From: Lophius americanus
Lineage: Eukaryota > Chordata > Actinopteri > Lophiiformes > Lophiidae
Length of the DNA stretch: 64,000 nucleotides
Direction of reading: 5' to 3'
NCBI GenBank assembly: GCA_037951165.1
Contig: JBBDHG010000009.1
Coordinates: 13,914,501-13,978,500, forward strand
Position 1 is the first letter of the stretch; the number at the start of each line of letters is the position of its first letter. Of the stretch, positions 15,758 through 26,700 are shown in pieces. Both the position numbers and the translations under genes were made by a program. The notes beneath the pieces were generated by a model. It made no database searches, had not been told where the DNA came from, and was given only the letters and a program-made list of their open reading frames with translations.

Positions 15758-15846
15758 AACATGCATTTAATCCATTAAAATGCATTAATCAATTTAACAT
15801 GCATTAAACCATTTAACATGCATTAAACCATTTAACATGTATTAAA
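15758..15846. repeat. Short tandem array, about 22-bp unit, inside the L2 3' region
   Basis: Four to five copies of a unit like AACATGCATTAAACCATTT. Adjacent copies at about 15797 and 15820 are nearly identical. Confidence 0.8.
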
Positions 15847-15967
15847 GTGAGAGGGATATATAAAGAGAGACAGTGAGAGAGGAAGAGAGAAAGGCTCAGT
15901 GCATCATGGGAGATCCCCAGCAGTCTAAACCTATAGCAGCATAGTTAAGAACTAGCTTATGCCAGCC

Positions 15968-17018
15968 TTAATTATAAACTTTATCATGAAGGAAAGTTTT
16001 AAGCCTACTTTTAAATGAAGAGAGGGTCTCTGACCCCCGAACCCAGATTGGGAGATGGTTCCATAGGAAAGGAGCCTGATAGCTGAAAGCTCTGGCTCCC
16101 ATTCTACTTCTGGAGACTCTAGAAACTACAAGTAACCCTTCATGCTGGGAGCGCAGAGTTCTGATTGGACAATATGGAACTATGAGCTCCTTCAGACACA
16201 TTTGTGCCTGACCGTTATGGGCTTTGTAAGTGAGCAGAAGGATTTTGAATTTGATTCTAGATTTTACCGGGAGCCAATGAAGGGAAGTTAATACAGGAGA
16301 GATATGTTCCCTTAACCTGGTTCTGGTCAGCACACGTGCAGGAGCATTCTGGATCAGCTGGAGGGGCTTTTAGACTAATTGGGACTACCTGCTAGTAGGG
16401 CATTACAGTAATCCAGCCTGGAAGTAACAAATGCATGAATTAACTTTTCTGCATCTTTTTGCGACAGTATGTGCCGTAGTTTAGAAATATTATGCAGATG
16501 AAAAAAGGCAGTCCTAGAAATGTGTTTTATGTGGGAGTCGAAGGTCATATCCTGATCAAAGATAACTCCCAGGTTCCTCACAGTGGTGCTGGAGGCCAAG
16601 GTCATTCCATCCAGAGTAGATATATCATCAGATAAATTGTTTCTAAGGTGCTTGGGTCCCAGCACAATAACTTCAGTTTTATCTGAATTTAATAATTAAA
16701 AGTTGCTGGTCATCCAGGTATTATTGTCTTTGAGACACGCCTCTAAGTTGGATAAGTGATTACATTCACCTGGTTTCATTGATAAGTACAATTGTGTGTC
16801 ATCAGCATAACAGTGAAAGTTTATGGAGGGTTTCCTGATAATGTTGCCTAAAGGAACCATATATAGTATGAATAATATTGGCCCAAGCACAGATCCCTGG
16901 GGAACTCCGTGGGTACGTTTATTATGCATGGATGACTCATTGTTAACAGATACATACTGATATCTGCTACATAAATATAACTTAAACCACATTAATGCAG
17001 TGTCTTTGATGCCAATTA
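15968..17018 (-). pseudogene. Broken reverse transcriptase of the L2 element
   Basis: One ancestral frame now split into three pieces (16992-16696, 16665-16375, 16333-15968). A nonsense codon follows WMTSNF near 16693, and a stop plus a short loss lie after LAGSPN near 16372. Not capable of movement. Confidence 0.85.
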
Positions 17019-17022
17019 GGTT

Positions 17023-19365
17023 TTAGACCATCTAAGAAACGATTCTTCATCTTCTGAAATATGACAAAGGGTTTCTGTTTTTCTCAGTAACAAGTATGAC
17101 CCTTTTGTCTTTTAAGAATGTATTGTCTATAAATGCATTTTTTATATTAATGTTAATGACTAACTAGACCTGTCAGATTAATACTTCATATTTCTCTCAA
17201 ATGTGGTACCGGTATAAAGCAATTTTTTTTGGTAGTAATAATTAGTTATTTCCACCTATGCTTGCGTAAATGATGTGAATCCTTCCTCAACAACTCATGG
17301 TATGGAGTTGATTGATGCCTCAGATAAAGGTACTGCTCTTCATCATCTACCTTGGTGGACTGCTGGGCTCTGCTCTGCTCTGCCGAGCTCATGAGCAGGG
17401 GTTCCAGTTGGAGGAGCTCTCTGATCTTCTGTCAGATGGCAGTTTCACTCTTTCCTGCCATGATAACTTTCACAGCACTCCATTATTTTTCTCTACCCAG
17501 TGAATCTTTTTTTTTTTTTACCCTCGCCCTGAATCTCTTTTTCAACTTAATAAGAGAATCAAGTTCCCCTCCAGAACAGGCAGCAATGCTGGCTGCTGCT
17601 GAAGGAATCATTTTCAGCTAGCATGTGTCAGTCAGCAGGTGTAGGAGCACTTGCGGAGTCAATTTGGCATGGAGGAGTGGAGCTATATTACACTCTGCCA
17701 GGGAAGATGAGATGCTCCTCAGTGAGACAGAAGTGGTGAAATGCAGTATATAAGGACATAAGGAGATTTCTGATCTACTAACAGCTCCCATCATCAGAAT
17801 TGAGCGTATTAAAGAATCCTATTTGCCATTGATAATAATCATCATGGTGCTGACTCTACATAGTTGCTACATCATAGTTGTCTTTTTTTGAGATTTTGCC
17901 GTAGCCTCTCACATCTCTGTTTAATGTTAGTGACTATAATGTTCACTGTACTCCTAAGACACTGAGCAAAACAAATCCCCTGACCTCAGTTGCAACTGCA
18001 CTTCTTCACATGCTGTTACCCTGACAACATATTTTCCTTCGAGACAGTCATGTGAAGTCATTCATGCCATGTGAATGTTATCATGAACCATGACTGAATC
18101 TAGGCCTAAAGAATCTTTTTAATCACATTACCCATTTAGCAAACTGGATTAGAGGAACAAAAAACGTTGTTGAGCAGCTCAAGGTCTTCTCAATCAACTG
18201 GTTCTGCTTAATCTTCTGATCGGTTCAATGTTGAATAATTTCTTAATAGTGGTTTTCTGAATTATGGACTGTCGGAAGGGGATAAATCAATATACCAACT
18301 AACTTTGAGCCTCTAGGCTATAGCCATGGCACTAATCTGCTTTTTGTAACCAAACCACAATAAAAAATGTATACTATGTATTTCCTGAGGACCTGTTTGA
18401 TAAGCTCTAACACAGATTATTGATCATGCAATGTGAAGAATGTGATCGAAAATTGAGTTTCGAAGGGTTACCGTCAAACCACCGTCACCTCTCTGAAAGT
18501 AGGCGGCTAAATTTAAGTGGATAAGGACATATGTTGCGTCCCTCCAGCTCTGCAGTGTGGTGGACGCGGAATAATAACAACATAGAAAGACAAGGACTTT
18601 GCGTATAAGGAAAAGGCAGTGTGAGGGAAGAGGTGTTAAAGCAAAGCTGCCGGAGAGCTGCTGGTTCAGCACTGAGACAGATTAAACACACAGGACACAT
18701 TCTGAGTGTGTATATGCATATTTTAAACTGTACGGACTCACAGAACTGAATATCAGCAGAAGTTCAAGAGAGGAATCTCCATGCCTGCTCATTCATAATT
18801 CTCTCTCAGCTTCGTTTTAATCAGCTGGCTATGGGTGTTTACACATACACTTAAAACAAACAGATTTTTCCACCCTTCTAATCAGCCAATCATCTGTTTA
18901 AATCCTTTCCACGTGCGGATCTTTAGCAATTTCATCCATTTCCATCACCAGTGTCAGGGCTTAAACAGCAGCCCTCTCTATTCCTCACAACTTCTCTTCC
19001 CTTCTTAGAAAACGATGATATTATGGTGGACTAAATGGTTTCATATAATCTCATCTTCATGATGCCTCTTGTCAATAAAAATACTATGTATGCACTCAAA
19101 ATGAAGTATCTCCTGACTTAAATAAATATGATCATGGTTGCTACGTTTGATCTGATTCATGCAACTAAACTTTAGGGTGTCATGGTAGCTAGTTAGCCTA
19201 CATAGACTAACAAAAATAGCAAACATTATACCCTTAGTCATTTTGCATTGTCCTGTAAACTTAATGAATTTCAATGTTGTATGCTTTCTGACTGTTGTGT
19301 CAGATCAATGCATAACGCAGTGGTTGGGTCTCACTTTTTTACACTTCATCATTTACTTAGGGAGG
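17023..19365. other. Non-coding, nothing recognised
   Basis: Intergenic, with a poly-T run at about 17508-17520. Confidence 0.5.
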
Positions 19366-19495
19366 CACAGCGTTGTGGTGGCTTGCACTTTCGCCCCACA
19401 ACAAGAAGTTTCAGGTTTCCAGTATCAACCTCTGTTGAGAGCTGGCATGTTCACCCGATGTCAGCATGGATTCTAGTTTTCTCCAATAATATGGA
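19366..19495 (+). repeat. Decayed tRNA-derived SINE fragment
   Basis: GGCACAGCGTTGTGGTGGC, then CGCCCCACAACAAGAAG and a worn B-box region, correspond to the head of the same SINE type as at 4020. The copy is strongly diverged and its 3' part is not recognisable. Confidence 0.55.
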
Positions 19496-21840
19496 ATTGT
19501 ACTTACTAGAAATTGTTGGGTTATTAAAAAAATCCAAATACTAGGTTGGTGCCGTTGGTTAATAGGTTGGTTTGGTTTGACTGACTGTTGGGTTTAAAAT
19601 AGTGGCAGGGATATTTCATAGCACATGGCTATATGAAATAGCACAATGTACCTAAAATTGATATTTAGCTAGATCAGATAATTTCATATTTTTAACACAG
19701 AAGTTTTACAGTGTATACTGCAAAGAAAATATCAAGAAATATCAATACATAATAACCTTGCCAGATGATTTAAAATTACATACAGATTTTAATAATAACT
19801 TGTGAGACATTGCGATTGTTGTCTTCAATTGCAAGAACTACATTCAAATGTAATCCTCAAGGATAATACCAGTGGCTTCTTTTGGAGTTGTATTTTAAGA
19901 AAAATTCTTCATGAATCATAGGATTTTGAAGAGAAAAATGGAAACGCAGAACGTTGACGTGATGCCAATTTCAGTCTTGTTGTTTCCAGAATTAAACCAC
20001 AAAAGATTGTTTTTAAAATTCTATTTCGCTCTGCAGCATTTTCAATGGAGACAGGAGCCTATTTCACCTGAGGTTCACCTCCAAGCAAGCATATCAAACT
20101 AACACCATGTACACTCGTATGTATTGTTATTGTATACGTTCTTATCCCTAACAGTCTTGGACTGTTGATAGCAGATAAAATTAATTTTTAGTATCCATTG
20201 GCTCTAGTGCAGCACCGGATTCTGGCCAAAGACCTCTCTTTTCATTTTGGAGGCACTAGTCATGTCTGCATTTTTCTCCTTAGATGAGAATTTTCCTCCT
20301 GTTTCATTGTTTATACAGTTGCAGGCATGCAATGGATTGTGTGTGTATTTGTGTTTTTGAAAAAGGATGCCTTCCATCTGAACGATGTGGCTGAGATGCA
20401 CAGCATGCTTAATGTTTATTTGTGAGTGTGCATCTCCACATAAACAGCATAACAGTACCCTGAAGTGTAAATCACTGTAATATAAAGCAAAGCCGTGGCT
20501 GTAACATGACCCATATGTTCTGCTTCATGGACAGGAAAGTAAGCCTGCACAAAGAAGAGAAATGGCCAATTAATTTACTGCGAGTCACATTAATGCGCAA
20601 ATGCTTTGTAATCTCCAAAAAAATCCAATATAGGTTCATGATAAATGGTTCTACCATGTTTTTGATCTTTGCCTTTTTTCAAAACTGCCAAACCCTTGTT
20701 TCAAAACAGAAGCCAAGCGGAGCAATGCCAATTTTTCTGCAGAAAATCATGCAAAATTTGACAGTTATAGCTGCCATTGGACGATAAGACCTAAAGTAAT
20801 TGTTCTGGAAGCAGCATAATAATTCCACATATTCCTTATCTGAAGAATGTAGAGAGGGAAATGCTACTTAGTTCAAAGTGGTAGAAGTGAGGACAATCCC
20901 TGCTCTGTCAAGAATTAGAGTCAACCCTGCAACTAGGCCAGCGTGTAATGCCTGAGGGTGGGAGTTTCACTGAGTCTGGGGTTTCCGTGTAAATAAACAG
21001 TGTGGGGGTCTCAGTGGGTGGAGTGGCCCCTCTCCCAGGGGTTTGGCCCGGCCTTTTGTTGCCTTTAATCCAAGCATTCTCTATTGAAAAGCATGAGGGG
21101 GTGCATGGCTGAGATTAGCCCACAGGCTCTTGTGTGTGCTTGAGTTTCTCACAGACTGCCTCAATACTTTGGAAGTAACACAGTTATCCCACATCCTTAC
21201 GGTGGCTGACAGGAATGACAAGTAAGATGACTCCTGGGCTAGCTCAAACCTTAACAGGCCAAAATGACCTTAGCGTTGCTTCTGCTACAGTGTGAAACAT
21301 GGTTGGTTGCTTTACAATTTAGTCCCTTTACAAAGGCCCACAGAGAAGACTTGTTTATTTAAACTTTAACTTTATTTAACTTTGTTTATTTAAATTTGCT
21401 TTATTGCTATTAACATATGGTGTATGGTGTTTTCCATGTGTAAAGAATCCCAACACTTCCTCATTTTGAAGCTATGAATTTGTGTTGTGCATTAAAAGTC
21501 AGGAGATAACACAATCAGTGTAGCATTTCTATGCATCTGGTGTTGTATTTCTTAATCTCGCAGGCTTGTTATCGCAAACACCATACAGTTGATTTATATA
21601 GCCTCGTTTATATTCATTATAAAATACAAAAGGGCAAAGTTATTAGGTATGGTCTTTTGATTTTGGAAGTCACGCAAAACCTTATCATGTTTAATGTTAG
21701 ATGAGGTCGACTGTCTTTTGTCATGAAGGTAAACAAGCCCTTTGACTACTTGTTCCATGAACCCATATGTGAAGGAAAACTACAGGTTGTAATGTTACAA
21801 CTGTTTGCATGCTTCTTTTCCTCCTTTGTTTAATGTAGGC
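19496..21840. other. Non-coding upstream of the tle3 promoter
   Basis: No gene. A block at about 20500-20790 is open on both strands and looks enhancer-like (AATTAATTTACTGCG, ATTAATGCGCAAATG). This is a visual impression only. Confidence 0.4.
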
Positions 21841-21984
21841 TCTCATTACCACGTGGTGGTAACAGATTGTTTGAACTGGAGAGAAAAGCCATTCGGAGCT
21901 AATTAAGCAGCCATTCCAGACTCTATTCAGAGGCAGAGGACCGAGGAGCACAGGCATTTGTCAGCGCTTGACCCCGCGTGGTAT

Positions 21985-21994
21985 TGATTGACAG
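21985..21994 (+). promoter_or_regulatory. PBX-MEIS composite motif
   Basis: TGATTGACAG, the textbook decamer bound by PBX with MEIS/PREP. A near copy (TGAATGACAG) lies 20 bp downstream at 22005. The match is by sequence only. Confidence 0.45.
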
Positions 21995-22100
21995 CGCTGC
22001 CGCGTGAATGACAGGCTTGGCGCGACTAGACCAATAGGAAGCTAGGAACTAAGTGCACCGAGCTGCCATTGGGCGGGAGGCCTTAAAGCCGCAGAGCACA

Positions 22101-22110
22101 CCCACGTGGG
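22101..22110 (+). promoter_or_regulatory. Palindromic E-box CCCACGTGGG, copy 1
   Basis: Perfect 10-bp palindrome containing CACGTG, identical to the copy at 22681-22690. Compatible with HES/HEY, USF or MYC/MAX. The owner cannot be decided from sequence. Confidence 0.55.
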
Positions 22111-22153
22111 GACTGATTTGAACCTTCAAAACAAGGCGTAGAGGCGCTCAGAC

Positions 22154-22369
22154 ATGGCTGATGTGCATATCAGACAAAGGCAATCACCTCCCCTCTTCCC
22201 GCACTTCAACTATAACACCATTGCTGATAGGTTGGCGCACGGCTGTGATGTGCAAAGGATGTTTAGGGCTAAAAACTGTATGTCGATCGATTTGTATAAC
22301 CGTGTCCTTCATATGGTTTGGGAGTACAACCCGATCACTTCGATGTTGTTCGTTACTTTAGATATTTAA
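22154..22369 (+). CDS. Unrecognised 71-codon ORF in the tle3 promoter
   Basis: I do not recognise the product. The ATG has a good context (GACATGG) and lies about 1.5 kb upstream of the tle3 start. The protein begins MADVHIRQRQSPPLF and has no signal peptide or evident domain; it is mildly basic and contains aromatic residues. Behind the stop are a perfect hairpin (22406-22437) and an ATTAAA (22444). It could be a short independent gene, an upstream ORF in a long tle3 leader, or chance. A competing open frame (22161-22361) overlaps it, which lowers confidence. Confidence 0.2.
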   Translation: MADVHIRQRQSPPLFPHFNYNTIADRLAHGCDVQRMFRAKNCMSIDLYNRVLHMVWEYNPITSMLFVTLDI

Positions 22370-22405
22370 CATCGCCGTCACATTTTATTAAGTTCCACTA
22401 ACAAG

Positions 22406-22437
22406 CTCCCGTACACTTCTTCCTTCTTGTACGGGAG
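22406..22437 (+). other. Perfect 10-bp hairpin upstream of tle3
   Basis: CTCCCGTACA (22406-22415) and its exact reverse complement TGTACGGGAG (22428-22437) enclose a 12-nt pyrimidine loop. The sequence shows this directly; function is unknown. Confidence 0.8.
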
Positions 22438-22443
22438 GTAACA

Positions 22444-22449
22444 TTAAAG
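22444..22449 (+). terminator. Candidate ATTAAA polyadenylation signal after the promoter ORF
   Basis: ATTAAA lies seven bases past the hairpin and about 75 nt after the stop of the 71-codon ORF. ATTAAA is the commonest variant signal, but it also occurs often by chance. Confidence 0.2.
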
Positions 22450-22680
22450 AATGCTTGTTGCACACCGCACCTCCTTCCCCACCCAGTCGCCGGTGGTCTC
22501 ACCCAAAATTCATCCCTTCTTTTTAACATGAAAACACCCTGATGAAGCGCGCGTGCGGAATGTGCAAAATTTGCATATGATGGTCGCTACATCAATGTCC
22601 GCCGCTGTTGTTGTTGTACATAGTGGGGTGGACGGATGATGGCTTGTGGATCCACAGGATGATGTCATGTTTCGTTACAC

Positions 22681-22690
22681 CCCACGTGGG
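22681..22690 (+). promoter_or_regulatory. Palindromic E-box CCCACGTGGG, copy 2
   Basis: Same 10-bp palindrome as at 22101. A third palindromic CACGTG (ACCACGTGGT) lies at 21848-21857. Confidence 0.55.
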
Positions 22691-23169
22691 GGCCGTCGCT
22701 CTCCGATAGGCAGATGTGGCCGTGTTCCTTCCGAGTAATCCGATTGGACAGATAGGCGCTTTCACGGCAGTTCAGCCCTGCTGCCTGTGTGTGGCAACCG
22801 GGGTAAGCTGGACAACTGGGAGAAATGCGAGATTGTGAGGAGCACCATGTTACGCTTTTAAAGAATCTCCAGTCGCTTCGAGTGGGAGGACGCGTATTTA
22901 TTTTTTCTCTTTTCTGGGATTAATCTGCCACAAAAGGCGCACATTCCTCGGAGGTTCGCGGCTGAGAATAAAGCATTTTAATCGACCAAATTTCCACCCG
23001 ACTGCTGTTCCCCCAGTCTCGCTGGGTGCGCTTCGGGGAGAGGATGCTTCCTGAGATCTGCGTCCACCACCTTTAAACGAGGAGGGATTAAACGCTTGAA
23101 TTAACGTTATAGCCCGTCTGGTTTTTTTCTTCTTCTTAAGGAACTAAAGTCGGACGGACAGACGAACGG

Positions 23170-23538
23170 GTATGTATTGACCAGAGGTGATGATTTGTTC
23201 TGTTAGTTTTTAATTCCCCCGTCGGAGTAAAACATATGAGGTGGAACCTGTCGTTTGTGGGCCCGTCTGTTCGTCCTATATCAGGTTTTTATTATTTGGA
23301 GAAAATCAAAATTTAGACCCAAACAAATGTCGAGAGCATTGCAATTTTACACCGAGAACGTAGTTCCTTTATTAAGCATGGGCTCAAGTAATAAAGGGAG
23401 ATTTAGCGTGATACTGGCTGACCACCGACCGAATAAGGTCACCAAGAAGACAGAGGCGCGCGTCTGTTCCGTGCTTTGACATCTGCTCCGACTGGCCGCA
23501 AGGACTGAAACTACTTTGTGTTGTTTTCCCCTCCATAG
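23170..23538 (+). other. tle3: Candidate intron in the tle3 5' leader
   Basis: A good donor (CGG|GTATGT at 23170) and a pyrimidine-rich acceptor (TTTTCCCCTCCATAG ending 23538) would remove 369 nt just upstream of the coding start. The alternative is an unspliced leader. No transcript evidence is available here. Confidence 0.3.
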
Positions 23539-23688
23539 ATTGAACAGCGTCGTTTTTCAACCCAGGCTTTTCACGACCTCCCCTACCCCCACCCTCCTTT
23601 GCCGACACTGGCGTTGCTGTGAGCACATTTCAACCATTTTGCCAAAGGACCTGCACACTGGAGAGATAAACAAAGGATACATTTCAAC

Positions 23689-23712
23689 ATGTACCCACAA
23701 GGCCGGCACCCG
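23689..23712 (+). CDS. tle3: tle3 coding exon 1
   Basis: Eight codons, MYPQGRHP, the invariant start of TLE2/TLE3-type proteins. It is followed by a GTAAGA donor at 23713. The intron falls between codons. Confidence 0.95.
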
Positions 23713-26700
23713 GTAAGAAGCGCGTGCTCTCTCCTAACGACACCATACATACATCCGATGGCAAAGCACAGATGCTGACATGATTCTCGACTTTAAGCTG
23801 CCACGTTAAGCGCTTTCCATATTTAATGCAGCTTATCACATGTTTATATTCTCATGGTAAATGCATCTAACAGGAGAGTATGCAAATAGTGGTAAGTGGT
23901 TGCAGATGGTCCGCATGCCTGGATATATTTACATACCCTAAGACATGAATATGAGGACAGGTGCCTGTTTTAATTCGTTTTTTGAAATGTATTCTCACTT
24001 TGAAAGGCTGTTTCTGTGTTATTGGCTTCTGGAGGTGTGAAGCATAGTCACATCTTTGATGTGATAATGTCTGGCTTAAAGCAGAGTAGATCTTGAAAGG
24101 AACACGGTCACCGCTCAGCTCCCTTCAGCAGAACACGTTGAAAAAAAAGTTTTTACTGTCACCAGACTAATTCGATTTTTCTATCATTTCCATTCAGGCT
24201 CCACATCAGCCAGGTCAACCAGGCTTCAAATTCACTGTAGCAGAGTCATGTGACAGGATCAAAGATGAATTTCAGTTCCTGCAAGCCCAGTATCACAGGT
24301 AATGATTACATAGTGCATCGCCAAAACTATGACAGTGTCAACATTTACACTCTTTTGAATAGTAAGAGTTAAAAATAATATTTGATAACTGGATTCTGCA
24401 TAAATGAAAAACCCACTGAGGTTAACTGACAGTGAGTTAGAAGCCAGAAATTGACACCTTGTTTTCTACTCTAGTCTTAAGGTGGAGTATGACAAACTGG
24501 CCAATGAGAAGACAGAGATGCAGCGCCACTATGTCATGGTAAGATTACATTACAATACAGCGCAATAATGGTTCCAAATTGCAAGGCTTGTTGAAGATCT
24601 ATTGGGGTGGAGTGAGACCGGCTATTGTAATCACCTGTGTAGTGTTTAGGGCAGGTTGTGTGTAAGGAACAGACTCACGACAGCCCCCGGGGAGCTATGA
24701 TGTAGCTGGTTGTTACGGAGGAGCTCTTCCTGTCATGCAGGCGGCAGTGGGCTGAGGCTCCATTATACACAGCGCGCCCCTGATCTCCAAGGGTCGACTG
24801 CAGCATAGCCCTCTGTGTGTGCTGATCTGATTATTCTCCTAGGAGACTCCTCGTTCTGACATATGCATGGCCATAAATTAGGTGTGAGCTGATGGTGGAT
24901 GGCCAGAGCAGCTTGTGGGAAGAATTCACCATGGCAAACAAAATGGAGGACATGAAAGCTGCCTACTTTTAAATCATAGTTTCTGTGTAAATCAAAAATG
25001 ATTAGTTTTTATTTTGAGATAAATTCCGCTGCTGGTGGCTGAGGACTTTATCTCTTACGTGATGCAATCAGAGGATTCCTCTGTGGCTGCGTACCCTGTT
25101 GTCCCAGGTAAACACACCAGGGACGACTTGAACCAATACGTGCTGACTTAAGTTAAACATTCTTCTCACAGGAAAACAACATGTCAGCTCGACAGAGGGG
25201 AGGTTAGGTAAACATGTAGGGAAGTATCCCACAGAAAGCGCTGGGTGTTGGGTTACACTGTGTCTGTGGGGCTCTGATCTCAGACAGAATGGCTCTCTTG
25301 TTTGAGAGTAATTTTCGAAGAAGCTAATGGACTGAATAATGCATTGGCCTCATCAAATAGACGCCGACTGGAAAGTCATTTCTGCCCTCGCTGCCACTTG
25401 TGGGCTTCACAGATTACATTTTTGCCCCGACCAACTGACCTGGCTCGAAATATCAAGATTGTTGTGCTACTGCGTTATTCTCAATAAAGAGCTGGTGGGT
25501 GGGTGGGGGGTTTTCAATGAATCTAAGGCTTTTCCTCTGTGTGCTCGTATTATAAACAACAATATAGATTTTTTTGGCTATTTGCTGTTAACTGCTGAAA
25601 GAATTCCTTATTTGTATGATTTTAGTTTTTGACATTTGCTCCACGGACGCCGGATTTAAATTCTTAAAAACTTTTGCAAGGGTAGGTTGTGTAGTTACCA
25701 AAGTATTGATTTGACATTATTCCTATTATGGTAGTTAAATTCAATTATTGCATGCTCATAGTAAATGATGATTATAAATATGACTTTTTTTACTTCATTA
25801 ATCACAATTAACCTTTGCTTTTGTTTCAGTATTATGAGATGTCCTACGGGCTGAACATAGAGATGCACAAACAGGTATGTACCATCATGTTGCTCATGTT
25901 GATCAACGCCTCGGCATCAAGGGATGTGAGACCCCGGAGTATCTGCTCATAGACTGTGAACTGAAGTGAGCATCAGAAATAGGCTGCAGACAGAGGAATC
26001 TTCTGCATACTAACAAGGCAGCACAGGCGCATTCTCGTACCAGTGCTTGGACTATGGCTTTAGCCTTTTTTGAGTTGTGTGAAGCCTGGATTCGTCTCGG
26101 CCTTATGATAACCCTAAAGGTAGACTTTGGCAGGCTTAGCCTTTGACTGAATGATTAAAGAGGCAGGGTAGCTGACGTGCCTTTTTTCCCCTGTTTTATT
26201 TTCAAATGAACGGTAATTGAAGAGAGGGGTAAAAGTCCTTTTGGCACCTACTGTGCTCTTATCTTTAAGAAGCGATCCTATCTTGTATTGCTCCACAGAT
26301 CACACACACTGATTCTTGAGGAGGTGAAGATTGTATGAATGAGTAACCCTGGGATTTTCATGCATGCTGTTATCATACCAGTGAGGTTTTTCCGCTCACC
26401 TGCGACATCCTACCCTGGTTAATGACAGTGTTTGAGCCATGGTGGATTGTTGTGTTGGGCAGTTCCATCAGTGTCTGAGCCCTCTGTCACACTGCCACAT
26501 GTCTGTCAGGGCTCGAGTCGCTCTGATAGCTTCTGTCAGACACTTATCGCCAACCAGAGGAGAGACGAGGGGGGTTGGGATCCAGAGGCACATTGGAGAA
26601 TAGAGACGGGGGAGGGGCAAGCCCATCTCTGTGTAAACAGGTTAATCGACTGATCCATTTTAGCGCCTGACTTTTATCAGGAACCTCAACAGAGCTGATG

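Larger units (their letters stand above)
15147..17022 (-). mobile_element. 5'-truncated L2-type LINE
   Basis: Read on the minus strand: reverse transcriptase from about 17020, with HGVPQGSVLGP and the catalytic YADDTQLYLS motif (both in the frame 16992-16696). Then comes the RT/C-terminal part (VRNLGVIFDQDM, SRLDYCNALL, ASLHWLPV-like blocks) down to 15968, then a long 3' untranslated region ending in ATTG/AATC-type short repeats at 15147-15170, as CR1/L2 elements do. The whole 5' half is missing, the usual result of incomplete reverse transcription. Confidence 0.88.
21841..23160 (+). promoter_or_regulatory. tle3: tle3 promoter / GC-rich 5' region
   Basis: Local rise in GC and CpG compared with the AT-rich flanks, directly upstream of tle3. 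Visible sites: ACCACGTGGT 21848-21857, CCCACGTGGG 22101-22110 and again 22681-22690, CGCGTG at 21975, 22001 and 22550, CCAAT at 22031, inverted CCAAT at 22068 and 22743, GC box GGGCGG at 22071, TGATTGACAG at 21985, octamer ATTTGCAT at 22569. There is no clear TATA box, as expected of a CpG-type developmental promoter. The exact start site is not visible. Confidence 0.65.

Noticed and set aside
23255..23716. Short open frames in the tle3 leader
   Set aside because: No conserved features; one opens on TTG and overlaps the tle3 start in another frame. Kept only as part of the leader.
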